A stretch of DNA of 64,000 nt, taken from Dioscorea cayenensis subsp. rotundata (taxonomy: Eukaryota > Streptophyta > Magnoliopsida > Dioscoreales > Dioscoreaceae). The DNA lies in the NCBI RefSeq assembly GCF_009730915.1, contig NC_052476.1:18953257-19017256 (forward strand), read 5' to 3'. The notes below the pieces were generated by a model that worked only from the letters and a program-made list of their open reading frames with translations, made no database searches and was not told the origin of the DNA. Each line of letters starts with the position of its first letter. Position 1 is the stretch's first letter. The position numbers were made by a program, and so were the translations under genes. Shown here piece after piece: positions 10,846-21,929 of this stretch.

Positions 10846-11900
10846 AAATTTATTTACTCAATAATTAAATTATTTTAGTACAAATATGGGCAATTGCAAA
10901 ATTTAGAACTGTGAATTTAGTTAGGGTTTTTAATTTTCGGGATGTTACAACGATCATATCCTGGAAGTTGTGGACAAGGATTCTTTCAATGCCTTTTCTC
11001 ACGGCAATAGCTTTGCTTATATCAAATGATTTTAGAAATAAGTTGTCTTGAGTTGCATAAAGTTGTATTAGCGATAATTAACAGTAGATGAAATTTGAGA
11101 TTTACTAATACAATAGATGGAAAACAAAGGCAAAACGAGTCTTTCCTACGATTAATTCACTCATGACGACGTTAATAATAGGCAAGGCGTGCAATGTAAG
11201 ATAAAACTCTTAACATACTCAAAATCTTTTCTTAACACCATCGACAATTTAATCAAACATTGTTTTTCTCTATTTTAAAAAAGACCTGATTTACTTGCAA
11301 CTAAATAAGCTTTATAAATGCACTAATTGGTCCTATAACATACTTAATTTAGGACAAAAATCTTGTATAGAAAGAGTCACTTTGGAGAACAACTTATACT
11401 TATCATTGCAATTGATAGTTTTGGCATAATATCATGCATGTATAAATTTTTTAAAAAATTCTATATAACTTTAATACTAGAAAATTATGATAATTGAAAT
11501 CATATATATATATATATATATATATGCAAATTTTCATTTGTACTTTTATTTTCAAGAATTCAATAATAATTAAATCAGGGCTGAAAAAGGATATATAAAC
11601 ATGAAGAGAGAGAGAGAGAGAGAGTAAAAAATAACAAAATTATATCTTTATTCTCATAATAAATCTTTATAAAGCTCCATTAATTATAGGCATGAAAATG
11701 AAAGTTTCTCCCATAATCACAATCAATAATCTAAAAAATATATACATAACATTGGTAGCAACCAAATGAGACAAGTTCAGTAATAACTCAAGTCATACAT
11801 TATTAGCGACAAAGTTACATCTTTATTGTCCCATAACACATGTTTTTTCAAGCTCCATTAACACAACATGCAGCACAAAATTTGTTCTAGTATATATATA
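10846..11900. repeat. Segmental repeat unit A, right part (spacer)
   Basis: The spacer between the + strand and - strand PP2 copies. It is closely similar to 19975-20720 in unit B (shared ATTTACTCAATAATTA-like start, CAAGGATTCTTTCAATGCC, TTGCAATTGATAGTTT). It also holds an (AT)n tract near 11500-11524 and a (GA)n tract near 11608-11625, which are absent or shorter in unit B. No gene is seen. Confidence 0.75.
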
Positions 11901-11916
11901 TAGAGAGAGAAAATGA

Positions 11917-12299
11917 TTAGTTTTTGGGTTCAATTAGAACACCATGAAGAACCATGCCACCCTTCCACCAAAGAGTCTCTATTTCATACATTCCAAATTT
12001 AACATTTCCCCTCATGGTTGATCCAACAGTGAATTCACCACCAGAAACTTTGTGCCAGTCATTCTTATTGTATTCTCCAAAGTTGTAACTTATCTTACTC
12101 TTGTGACCATCTGGAGTCACTAAATGAAGTGAAACAGGGCCATCATCCCACCCAAAAGCATCCACTTCGAACTTTATGATGTAAATACAATTCATAAGTC
12201 TTGTTTGGTAACAGATGTTGTGTTTCTTCCAAGTTCAGTATTCCTTTTACTTCTAACCAAGACACTTGAATCAACTTCATTGCCTCTCCATAATTTAAG
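11917..12299 (-). pseudogene. PP2-A-like lectin, broken copy (unit A)
   Basis: This is the counterpart of exon 3 of the intact PP2-A gene. A TACAG acceptor ends at 12300. The frame LNYGEAMKLIQVSWLEVKG continues to LLPNKTYE. One extra base near 12185 then shifts the frame, after which VDAFGWDDGPVSLHLVTPDG, GGEFTVGSTMRGNVKFGMY and WWKGGMVLHGVLIEPKN follow to the stop. Exons 1 and 2 are missing: intron similarity to unit B stops after the (AT)n at about 12382, where LTR-like DNA begins. The extra base might be a sequence error, but loss of the first two exons makes it a pseudogene. Confidence 0.8.
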
Positions 12300-12381
12300 C
12301 TGTACATAATTATATACAATGGTAATAATATTGATATTGAGCAAATGAAAGAGCAGTATATATATATATATATATATATAT

Positions 12382-12912
12382 TGTAGGAAATATACTACTG
12401 AATAGCATGCAAATACTATAAACTATAATATGCAAAACACAAACTACAATAATAATTCAAAAATAACAGTTAGAAATTTTCCAGCCTGGGGTAGGTGTGC
12501 GTAAGTAATGCCCTAACGCTGAATTGGCCTCCCTCGTGCAGGATTTTCCAGCCTCACTCCAAGCGCAAGATACACTAACCCGAGAAGGAAGAACTCTCGT
12601 AGCCTAGCACGTTCGGCGTCGAGATATCCCAAGAGCACCCGCAAGGTTCAGGCAGAGAACCACAGAACAAAATGTTTATGTTTTCCAGGCACGCAAAAGC
12701 ACACCCAGTTCCAGGTACGCAAAAGCCCACCCGGGAGAAAGAGAATATGAGAGAAGAAGTAAGTAAGCAAGTGTGTTTTAGGTTCATGGTTTGGACATGC
12801 ATTTATAGGAGAGAGTTCATTAGCAACTCTTCAAAATAGGCAATGTGGGACTAAAAGAATGAGAGGGATTTGGTTTGAGTGTAAAACATGTGGGACCAAG
12901 TGGGACCCACAG
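12382..12912 (-). mobile_element. LTR-like block, possible solo LTR
   Basis: It replaces the 5' part of the broken PP2-A copy. On the minus strand it starts TGTGGGTCCCACTTGG and ends TTTCCTACA, giving TG...CA termini. It holds GTCCCACATTGCC (12839-12851) upstream of CTATAAATGC (12800-12807), a promoter-like arrangement, then a GC-richer transcribed-looking part. No clear 5-bp target duplication was found, so its status as a solo LTR is an inference. Confidence 0.4.
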
Positions 12913-13115
12913 GTTGATCGAGTGAAAACCCAAGGTTCAGGCTGTTCATCCCTTTATTATTCTTTTGATCATTTACTTTTGATTGATTATCTTCTGAAAA
13001 TCTTTGTTGCATCTGTTATCATTGTTGGTCGTACTTAGGTTATGAGTGTAGTGGTAGATTGTTGGATGTGGGTCCTGTGGGTCCCACTTGGTCCCACATG
13101 TTTTACACTTAAACC
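12872..13115. repeat. 42-bp inverted repeat around a 160-bp loop
   Basis: Arms 12872-12913 and 13074-13115 are inverted copies differing at one position. Each contains GTAAAACATGTGGGACCAAG or its complement. The structure lies exactly at the border between duplicated units A and B. The left arm also forms the end of the LTR-like block. Confidence 0.9.
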
Positions 13116-13515
13116 CAAGGATGAATGTTTCACATGCAGTGGGAAGGAGTTAACTTTGAACATCAAGGCAATTAATGTAATCTGGGGTGGTGAGGTATGC
13201 AAAGATAGGTATTAGAAGAAAAGCTTAGATGGTTCTACACAGGTTCTCGAGCTATTGGTCGTCTACAAGCTGAATATATATTATTTTTTACCATTAAAGT
13301 CACTTGAGATGCTCCAGGTTGGAATAGTCTGGTGATATTAAAAGTAAGTTTGCCAGGAAATAATATAAAACCTGCATATGTCAACCTGTATGAATATGCG
13401 GGTCATGGTTGGGTGAATGCTCCTGAAGGACAACTCAGACAACTCAGGTAAACTAGCATTTGCCATGTATGAAATGGAAAGTGATGAATGGAAGAAAGGT
13501 TTAATCATTAGGGTA

Positions 13516-13807
13516 TATTACAAATAATTGTAATCTTGTTGTTTTTTAATTTATTTTGATTAGTATTATGTTTGACCTATTTCTTTAGTTTTACCTAGTC
13601 TTTAGCCTTATTTTAAGCATGAACGTTGTTTGGACTGCAGATGTAAGTATAAGAGGAGGTTGTTAGCTCAAATAAAGTTAACCTTTTTCTTCGGAAATAA
13701 AGGGAAGTTCTGTTTTCTGTTCTCCTTTGGACTTTGAATAGCCTTATATTGTCTCCAGCTAAGTGTGTTCCATATTGAATGTGTGAGAGAGAGACCTTTA
13801 CCTGACA
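13516..13807 (+). repeat. Copia 5' LTR
   Basis: 292 bp, from TATTACAAATAATTG to CTTTACCTGACA. It begins TA rather than the usual TG, and the 3' LTR shares this. An AATAAAG signal lies near 13669-13675. Confidence 0.9.
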
Positions 13808-13809
13808 AT

Positions 13810-13821
13810 TGGTATCAGAGC
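13810..13821 (+). promoter_or_regulatory. Copia primer-binding site (tRNA-iMet)
   Basis: TGGTATCAGAGC, two bases after the 5' LTR, is complementary to the 3' end of plant initiator methionine tRNA, the standard primer for minus-strand synthesis in copia elements. Confidence 0.95.
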
Positions 13822-13829
13822 CGGGTTGA

Positions 13830-16800
13830 ATGCCAAAGATCATACCACGAAGCAGTAACTCCAGCAGTGATGATGCTGCTGTCATGAGCGTACCGAGCCA
13901 TGAACAGTCTAGTGTTTCTCTCCGTTATCCGATGTTGACCAAGACGAACTATGCTATGTGGGCTATCAAGATGCATGTCTACTTGCAAGCTCAAAATGTC
14001 AGGGATGCCATCGACCCCTGAACGAATGTGGAGACAAGGAAAGACAAGATGGCACTAGCCCCCATCTATGAAGTCATCCCCGAAGAAAGTCTGTTACTGA
14101 TAGCAGAGAAGGAAACGACAATGAAGGCTTGGCAGACGCTCGAGACCACGTACGTAGGCACAGATCGTGTCAAGGCGGCGAAGCTCCAAACTCTCAGAAT
14201 TGAGTTTGAAATTCTTTGCATGAAGGAAACGGAGACAATAGATGATTTTGCCGCTAAGCTAATTGCAATAGTCAGCAAGATTATTGAAATATTGATGAAA
14301 GCACCATCGTGAAGAAGGTTCTTTGTGCTGACCCCAATAAGTTTCTGCCAATTGTCACATCGATCGAGCAATTTTCTAATCTAATGATAATGACCGTGGA
14401 TGAGGCAATTAGCCGCCTGAAAACCTTCGAGGAGAGGGTCCGTATTAGCAGAGGGGATGATAATGAACACGTTCTACTGATTAGGGAGGAGTAGAACGCA
14501 AAGGAGAAGGATTCTGGTGAAGGATCCAGTTCGGGCACTTCCAAGGGGCATGGCAAAGGCAATAGGCGTGGCCGGGGACACGGGCATGGGTACGCTCGTG
14601 GAATAGGCCGTGCCGAGGAAGGTCACAATGATAATCGAGACTACAAGCAAAAGAAAATTGACAAGAAGAAGATCAAATAATACAACTACAACCACATGGG
14701 GCACTCTGAATACCGATTTAAGAAGAAAGACGAACGAGTGCATTTAGCCGAGAAGGATGACGACGAGCCAACCTTGCGCATGGCACAAACTTGCGCACTA
14801 TTGTAAGCCACCAAGGAGACAACCGTCCAGGTGATGCTCAATGAAGAACGAATTGTTCCTAATTTGGGAGGAGCAACAATTTATGTGAGTGATTCATGGT
14901 ATTTAGATACTGGTGCAAGTAATCACATGACAGGAAACAAGGAGAGTTCATAGAACTGGACAAGTCTGTAGGAGGCACCGTCAGATTTGGAGATGGATCA
15001 GTAGTTAATATTCAGGGGTACAGCACTGTTCTTTTCAAGTGCAAAAGTGGTGAACATCGCATCCTTACGAACGTCTACTATATACCACAATTATGAAGCA
15101 ACATTGTAAGCCTTGGACAGTTGGAGGAGACTGGGTGTCGCATGGTACTCAAAGATGATCACCTATACATCTTTGATTGCGATAAGAAGCTGCTGGCCAA
15201 GGCTAGAAGGTCGAGGAACTGGCCTTATACTCTACACCTGAACATTGTGGAACCAGTGTACCTACTAATGAGCATAAAGGAGGATGCTTGGTTATGGCAT
15301 GCTCGATATGGCCATCTAAATTTTCAAGCACTCAGGAATCCAACCAACAAAGCCATGGTGGTGGGGCTACCGCACTTGGATCACGTTACGTTGATCAAGT
15401 GTGTGACAGTTGTCTCATCGGGAAACAATGACGTACACCTTTCCCACTTAAAACAAGCTACCGAGCAAACCAACCTCTGGAATTGATCCATGGTGACTTA
15501 TGCGGGCCTATTTCACCTCTAACGACATAAGGTAACACATATTTTCTTTTATTAGTTGATGATTTCAGCAGGTATATGTGGATCTCACTGCTGAAAACAA
15601 AAGATGAGGCGCTCGAGGCCTTGAAAAGGATCAAGATGGCAGCCAAAATAGAGGTGAACTTGAAGCTCAGGTCCCTCCAAACCGACAGGGGAGGTTCATG
15701 TCAAAGGAGGTTGAAACATTCTGTGACAAGCATAGAATCAAGCACTTTCTCACCACACCATATTCGCCCCAACAAAAACAGTGTGGTGGAGTGAAGAAAC
15801 CAGACAGTGGTGGCAATGGCGAAGAGCCTGTTGAAGAGCAAGAGTATGCCTAGCTACTTTTGGGGTGAGGCAGTGACTACGGTAGTTTACTTGCTAAATC
15901 ATGCACCAACTAAAAGCATTATCAGAAAAACACCCTACGAAGCTTGGTTTCAGAGGAAGCCTAATGTGCATCACTCGAGAACATTCGGCTACCTTGTACA
16001 TGTCAAGCCGGTAACTCCATTCCCTAAGAAGCTTGCAGACCAAAGCACCCCCATGATATTGCTAGGGATATTAACAAAGCACCAAAGCCTACTGGGTGTA
16101 TAATCCGGTAACAAAGAAAGTTCATGTAACACAAGATGTCGTGTTCCAAGAAGACAAGCAATGGAATTAGAACCCAGTATCAGACATAGATGCAAGAAAG
16201 GAAGGTAATGTTTTCACAATTGAAAATTTTCCTTCTCAACCTGCTACAGGAACACAAGAAGTTGACGAGGAGTTACAACCGGTCACACCACATGTGACAT
16301 CAGTGATGGCTGGGGAGAGAGTGCATGGAGTCGCCCTTCCAAGGTCACCAACGGGATCAATGCTAGGTGCAAACCCAATTGTGATACCTACATCGACAAC
16401 TACGACAACTTCTCTAAGTTCCAACAGCATGACAGGAGTTGGACCTCGAAACTATAGGTTTCCTCAAGATATATATGACACAACTACATCAATTGATCTT
16501 GAAGATGAAGTTGGGTTATGCCTACTAAGAGCGGAGGAGCCCATAAGCTATGAAGAGGCAAAGAAGCATGTGAGCTGGAGGGGTGCAATGGAAGCTGAGT
16601 TGGAGGCCATATACCAAAATAGCACCTGGGAAATGGCGAACCTTCCAGATGGGCACAAACCAATAGGCCTAAAATGGGTCTTCAAGATCAAGAAGGACTC
16701 TAAAGGGGTGGTGGTGAAACACAAAGCAAGACTAGTTGCGAAAGGTTATGTGCAGCGCAAAGGAGTGGATTTTGATGAAGTTTTCGCACCTGTAGCAAAG

Positions 16801-18117
16801 CTCGACACAATGCGACTGCTCTTATCTTTGGCTGCACAGGAGGGATGGCATGTGCATCATATGGACGGCAAGTCAGCATTTCTCAATGGAGAATTGGAAG
16901 AGGAAGTCTATGTCTTCCAACCACCCGGGTATGAAGAGAAAGACAATGAACAGAAAGTTTTCAAGCTCAAAAAGCCTTGTACGGCCTTCATCAAGCCCCC
17001 GAGCATGGAATTCTAAGCTGGATAGGAGCCTCGTATCACTCGAATTCGAGAAAAGCCCATTCGAACATGTTGTATACAAAGGATGTGATGGAGAATCAAA
17101 GCTTCTAATTGGTGTTTATGTAGATGACCTAATTATAACAGGATCTGATGACAATGAATTTGACAGATTGAAGAAACAAATGATGGAGTTGTTCCAAATG
17201 AGTGACCTAGGATTACTCTCCTATTATCTAGGGATCGAGGTCCCATAAACACCTTCTGGGATCACCATGAACCAAGTAGGGTATGCAAAGAAAATCCTAA
17301 AGAAGACCGGAATGTCTGATTGCAATTCCTGCCAAACTCCCATGGAACCAAGGACCAAATTGAGCAAAATCAGTGAAGAATCTCTGGTTGAAGCAACCTA
17401 CTAATGCAGCATTGTAGGAAGCCTCAGGTACCTGGTGAACACTAGGCCAGACATCTCTTACTCGGTTAGGATCATGAGTCGATTCATGGAGAAGCCTACT
17501 ACTCAACACTTGGCCGCGATGAAGCAAATTCTCAGATATATACGTGGCACACTTGATATAGGGTGCATTTATACAAAGAGGGAGGAAACAACAAAGTTAG
17601 TTGGGTATAGCGACAGTGATCTTGCCGGTGATTTGGATGATCAGAAGAGCACCACAGGTGCTGCTTATTTCTATGGGGGATAACCTGATCACCTGGGTTT
17701 CTCAGAAGCAAAGGGTGGTGGCCCTTTCCTCTTGCGAAGCTGAATACATTGTAGCTGCGACTACAACATGTTTAGGCACATGGCTAAGTCGTCTCTTGGC
17801 GGATCTCAAAAGAGAAAAAAAAAGAGGCAGTGATCTTAAGGATTGATAACAAATCTACAATATCGCTGTGCAAAAATCCAGTATACCATGACCGGAGTAA
17901 ACATATCGACACCTGTTATCACTATATTCGTGAGATCGTGGAGAATGGGAGAATTATTGTTGAGCATGTTGTGTCTCAGGAGCAGCTAGTAGACATCTTA
18001 ACTAAGCCTCTCGGTCGTGTGAAGTTCAAAGAGATGCGGAGCAAGATTGGAGTGCAGATTGTGAAGAAAAGGGAAGAACAAGATGAAAAAGGGGGAGGGG
18101 GAGATTATTACAAATAA
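13830..18117 (+). pseudogene. Copia gag-pol polyprotein, interrupted
   Basis: Gag (13830-14760) has the UBN2-type segment (TKTNYAMWAIKM, KAAKLQTLRIEFE); the zinc knuckle near 14683 has lost its Cys residues (YNYNHMGHSEYRF). Protease: WYLDTGASNHMTG at about 14898. Integrase: pre-integrase WLWHARYGHLNF (15291), catalytic region LLVDDFSRYMW (15549) and LQTDRGG (15675). Reverse transcriptase: LKWVFKIKKDSKG, ARLVAKGY, then YVDDLIITGS at 17118. RNase H: GYSDSDLAGDLDDQKSTTGA and VALSSCEAEYI. Stops (first TGA at 14019, others near 14310, 14492, 14678) and frameshifts break the polyprotein, so the copy is not autonomous. Confidence 0.9.
18089..18105 (+). promoter_or_regulatory. Copia polypurine tract
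   Basis: A purine run (AAGGGGGAGGGGGAGA) directly before the 3' LTR serves as primer for plus-strand synthesis. Confidence 0.85.
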
Positions 18118-18390
18118 TTGTAATCTTGCTGTTTTTTAATTTGCTTTGATTTAGTATTATGTTTGAGCTATTCTTTAGCTTTACCTAGTCTTTAGCCTTA
18201 TTTTAAGCATGAACGTTGTTTGGACTGCAGATGTAAGTATAAGAGGAGGTTGTTAGCTCAAATAAAGTTAACCCCTTTCTTCAGAAATAGAGGGAAGTTC
18301 TCTTCTCCTTTGGACTTTGAATAGCCTTATATTGTCTCCAGCTGAGTGTGTTCCATATTGAGTGTGTGAGAGAGAGACCTTTACCTGACA
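18106..18390 (+). repeat. Copia 3' LTR
   Basis: 285 bp, same termini as the 5' LTR. It lacks 7 bp of the TTCTGTTTTCTG stretch present in the 5' copy and shows about 11 substitutions, suggesting an insertion that is neither brand new nor ancient. Confidence 0.9.
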
Positions 18391-18395
18391 TGGTA

Positions 18396-19065
18396 GTGAA
18401 ATTTGAACCAGAGAATGCAATTAGAAGAATAGTTTAAGAATATCTTATATTAATTATAATTCCTCAAAATAAGGTTTCAAAGTGTGTACTTTTACTTTCG
18501 TTAAGCTAGTTCTGTTTTTTGGTCAACAATGATCGATGTTGACGCCAATTCTTCTGCTCTCAAAGGCTTATGCAACTGCAGACAAACATTTATAGGGGCA
18601 TAAAAATCACATGAAATGTATGAAACTCTAAATATAATTCAACATGAAGATGAAATAAATATGTTGATTATGTTCAATTCAAAATTTAAGTAAAGCTGAA
18701 TTTTATGTATGAGATTTAATATAAACACACCTCCAATATAACATGGTTTGTAAAAATACAGTCAAGCGTGCGATCATTTAAGAGTTACTATTTTGTTAAT
18801 CTTCAGGTCTATACTGAGATATTATGGTATTTACATTGGTTTGCAGGTCGTATAAATTTTATGAAAGAATTCAAGTCTATCTATGATAGTTTTCTTGTAA
18901 ACTTGAATTGAAAATTTTAATATTATTTATTTATTCATTTATTGGCATATACCTCCCTGAAATATTAAGGATTTGCAGGAACTCTCTGGCTTCATTGTAA
19001 TTAGTAAGCACACACAAAAAACCTAAAATCTTTACTAGTGTACAAAAGCCTTCCAAGGTTAAGAA
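18396..19065 (+). repeat. Segmental repeat unit B, left part
   Basis: Non-coding DNA closely similar to 6230-6867 (unit A) and 24650-25310 (unit C), with the same order of short landmarks. After 19065 it continues in parallel with unit C to about 19318 (ATTTAGTTAGAGCT). Confidence 0.8.
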
Positions 19066-19319
19066 GATCAAAGGGAGAAAGGATACATTCACAGAATATT
19101 CCTCTAACACCAGAAGTTTGAATTTCTCTTCAAAAATGCCATTATGATTTATTTGACCTTTGATTCATTTTCACCCAATGGATCAAATCTAGATTCTGAA
19201 ATCTTCATATTACAAACATTGTATTCTTCTCCTTCTCCTTTTGCTTTTCTCTTTATTTAAAACACATATTTTACTCTCTATTCATTGAATGAGCAAATAC
19301 TTCACACATTTAGTTAGAG

Positions 19320-19975
19320 CTGGTGGCCACAAATGTTTTTAAGTTATAATAACGCAATGGCCACAAGTCCTTTTTGGTAACTAGGCAGCACAAATGTTTG
19401 TTCCGGGAGCACAAGAGGCCACAAGGGCCTCTTTCTGGGCTGATTCCGATGATAGTGCTGATGTGGCTGCCAAATCAACATATTAAATTCAGAGAAATGT
19501 CTTACATGGCAGTCAGCACACCTCAAGTTAAGTCATCGCTAGCTCAGCCAGAGTCTTCTTCACCTCCTTAGCAACATAAATCTGGCATCATTCTAGAGAC
19601 TGAAAGCATCATTCTGGCCCTAATCTAAAGTCGCATCTTCTCTCCTTGCCAGCCCAAAATACTTACCTTTCAATCAAGGCTAAACTAAAGTTTGTGCACC
19701 TTATAGTTCACCCATATCTTGCTCTCTTGGTAACCGATATCGAACGTCAATAGACCTAACCCCCTAGAGATGAGAAAAATCGACGACTTTGTGAGAAAAA
19801 TAAGAGAATAACTTAGAGTTCGAAACATATCTATATATATAAATATATATATTTGTTTATCCACGTTGATCAATTGGATTTGCTTTAATTCTATATTATC
19901 CCTTCTTTCATATTAACCCTAACATTTATTTTATTTTTGTTTCAACCCTTGTAACTAATTAATGACTATTTAAAT
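19320..19975. other. Block specific to unit B
   Basis: Between the part shared with unit C and the part shared with unit A lies about 650 bp of distinct sequence, including a GC-richer section at 19360-19570 (GGCCACAAGGGCC). Open frames exist on both strands but none is recognised. It could be an insertion in B or ancestral DNA lost in A and C. Confidence 0.4.
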
Positions 19976-20720
19976 TTTCTTTACTCAATAATTACATTAT
20001 TTTAGTACAAATATGGACAATAGCAAAATTTACAACAGTGAATTTAGTTAGAGTTTTTATTTTGGGGATGTTACAATGACCATATCCTAGAAGTTGCGGA
20101 CAAGGATTCTTTCAATGCCTTTTCTCACGGCAATAGCTTTGCTCATATGAAATGATTTTAGAAAGTTGTATTAGTGATAATTAACAATAGATGAAATTTG
20201 AGATTTATTAATATAATAGATGGAAAACATAGGCAAAATGAGTCTCTACGCAATGTAAGATAAAACTCTTAACAGACTCAATCTTCTCTCGTACACCATC
20301 AACGATTAAGTCAAACATTGTTTTTTCTATATTTGAAAAAATATCATATTTACTTGCAATTCAATGCTTTATAAGCGTGCTAATTGATCCTACAACATAC
20401 TTAATTTAAGACAAAAATCTTGTATAAAAAGAGTCACTTTGGAGAACAACTTATACTTATCATTGCAATTGATAGTTTGGACATAATTATCATGCATATA
20501 TAATTTTTTAAAAAATCCATATAACTTTAATAGTAGAAAAGTATGATAATTGAAAACCTATATGAACATTATAAGCAAATACATAACATTATTCCCAACC
20601 AAATGAGACAAGTTCAGTAATAAGTCAAGACAAACATTATTAGCAACAAAGTTACATGTTTATAGTCCCATAACACATGTTTTATCAAGCTCCATGCATT
20701 AACACAACATGAAGCACAAA
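19975..20720. repeat. Segmental repeat unit B, right part (spacer)
   Basis: Matches 10846-11900 in unit A and precedes the 3' end of the PP2-A gene exactly as there. No gene of its own. Confidence 0.75.
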
Positions 20721-20722
20721 AT

Positions 20723-21858
20723 TTATTCTATTATATGTATATATAGAAAATGATTATCCTTTGGTTCAATTAGGACACCATGAAGAACCATGCCACCCTT
20801 CCAGCAAGGAGTGTTGAATCCATTTATTGCAAATTTAACAATTTCCTTCCCGGTTGATCCAACCTTGAATTCACCTCCAAAAACTTTGTGCCATGCATCC
20901 TTTTTGTATACTCCAAAGTTGTCATTTCTCCTTAACTTGCAACCATCTGGAGTCACTAAATGAAGTGGAACAGGGCCATAATCCCACCCAAAAGCATCAA
21001 CTTTGAACTTTATGATGTAAAATAATTTATAAGTCTTGTTTGGTAACAGATGTGTTTCTTCTAAGTTAAGTGTTCCTCTTACTTCCAACCAACACACTTG
21101 AAGCAACTCCATTCCCTCTCCATAATTTAACCTGTACATAATTATATACAATGTTAATAATATTAATATTGAGCAAATGAAATATATATATATATATATA
21201 TATGTATATGAGTCTTGCTATATTTTAATTATTGTTTAAGTACATATCTATATGGGTTTTGGTTTGAATATCAACTTAATCAAAACAAATGATAATTGTT
21301 TGAGTTCTCAAGTTCATCATGGTTATGTTTTTTTTCTCTTAAAACATGATAGACATGAATAGAGGAAAATCAATTAAAAAAAAAGGTACACAAGAGCAGA
21401 AATTTTCATCTCCTTCATACTTTTTAACCATGCAAATGCAATACTGTATTAGAGATAACATGAAAAATCCATATCACTGATCAACTAAACCAATATAAAC
21501 AAACAAACAAACAAACAAAAAATAACAAAGCTTCAAGTTCATCACACAAAAATCAAACAAAACAAGCTTTTATATCATACTCTGGCTTATCATCTTTGGA
21601 AATTGGAACCTTTCTCCAAAACCTCCCATCATCTCCCCAAACAATGTCCAAACCTTTTGTAGAGATGCTAAACTTATTGTCAGCAAGAGCATCCCACTGC
21701 TCCAAAACATTAAAACAAATAACAAATTAACAAAAAAAAAAAAAACATTAAATGAACATGAAAAAAAAATCAAGAGTAACAATATCTCAAGAAAAGAAGA
21801 GCTCTTTTATAAAACTTACATGTTTATGATTGTCCGAAGCTTGTTGTTGTTGGCTCAT
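20723..21858 (-). CDS. PP2-A-type phloem lectin, intact (187 aa)
   Basis: Phloem protein 2-like lectin. PP2 proteins bind N-acetylglucosamine-type glycans; many are made in companion cells and move with phloem sap, with roles in wound and pathogen response. Exons: 21820-21858, 21581-21696 and 20723-21131, all with GT-AG introns and matching phases. Exon 1 encodes only MSQQQQASDNHKH. Exon 2 gives WDALADNKFSIST, LDIVWGDDGRFWRKVPISK. Exon 3 holds the rest of the PP2 domain: LLQVCWLEVRG, NKTYKLFYIIKFKVDAFGW, LHLVTPDG and CWKGGMVLHGVLIEPK. There is no signal peptide or membrane segment, as usual in the family. The last residues after EPKD (NHFLYIHIIE) look like read-through past the usual PP2 end. 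The TATA box lies 57 bp before the ATG. It is the only uninterrupted PP2 copy in this cluster. Confidence 0.88.
21181..21203. repeat. (AT)n tract in PP2-A intron 2
   Basis: Short AT dinucleotide run shortly upstream of exon 3. The same position in unit A (12356-12381) marks where that copy breaks off. Confidence 0.85.
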
Positions 21859-21914
21859 TTTGTGTGAAAATTGAAGACACTCTTTCTTGTTAGACTCATG
21901 AACAACTTCTTCAG

Positions 21915-21922
21915 CTTTTATA
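21915..21922 (-). promoter_or_regulatory. TATA box of PP2-A gene
   Basis: TATAAAAG on the minus strand, 57 bp upstream of the start codon, fits a core promoter with a short 5' UTR. Confidence 0.6.
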
Positions 21923-21929
21923 CACATTT

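Larger units (their letters stand above)
13516..18390 (+). mobile_element. Ty1/copia retrotransposon, full length but defective
   Basis: It has two LTRs (13516-13807 and 18106-18390), a primer site complementary to initiator methionine tRNA, a polypurine tract, and the domain order gag, protease, integrase, reverse transcriptase, RNase H that defines copia. The flanks GGGTA (13511-13515) and TGGTA (18391-18395) fit a 5-bp target duplication with one change; units A and C show the empty site. Length is 4875 bp. By eye the LTRs differ at about 11 positions plus small indels. Confidence 0.93.
13118..18440 (+). pseudogene. PP2-like lectin pseudogene (unit B), split by copia
   Basis: 13118-13512 carries, with frameshifts, LTLNIKAINVIWGG (the PP2 exon-2 'IxWG' strand), GWNSLVILKVSLPGNNIKPA, VNLYEYAGHGWVNAPEG and FAMYEMESDEWKKGLIIR. 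The copia element then interrupts it. The end resumes at 18396 with VKFEPENAIRRI and a stop. Unit C has the same gene without the copia. Stops within the frame (for example TAG beside the copy of GRLQAEY, and TAA before LAFAM) show it was decayed independently of the insertion. Confidence 0.6.
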
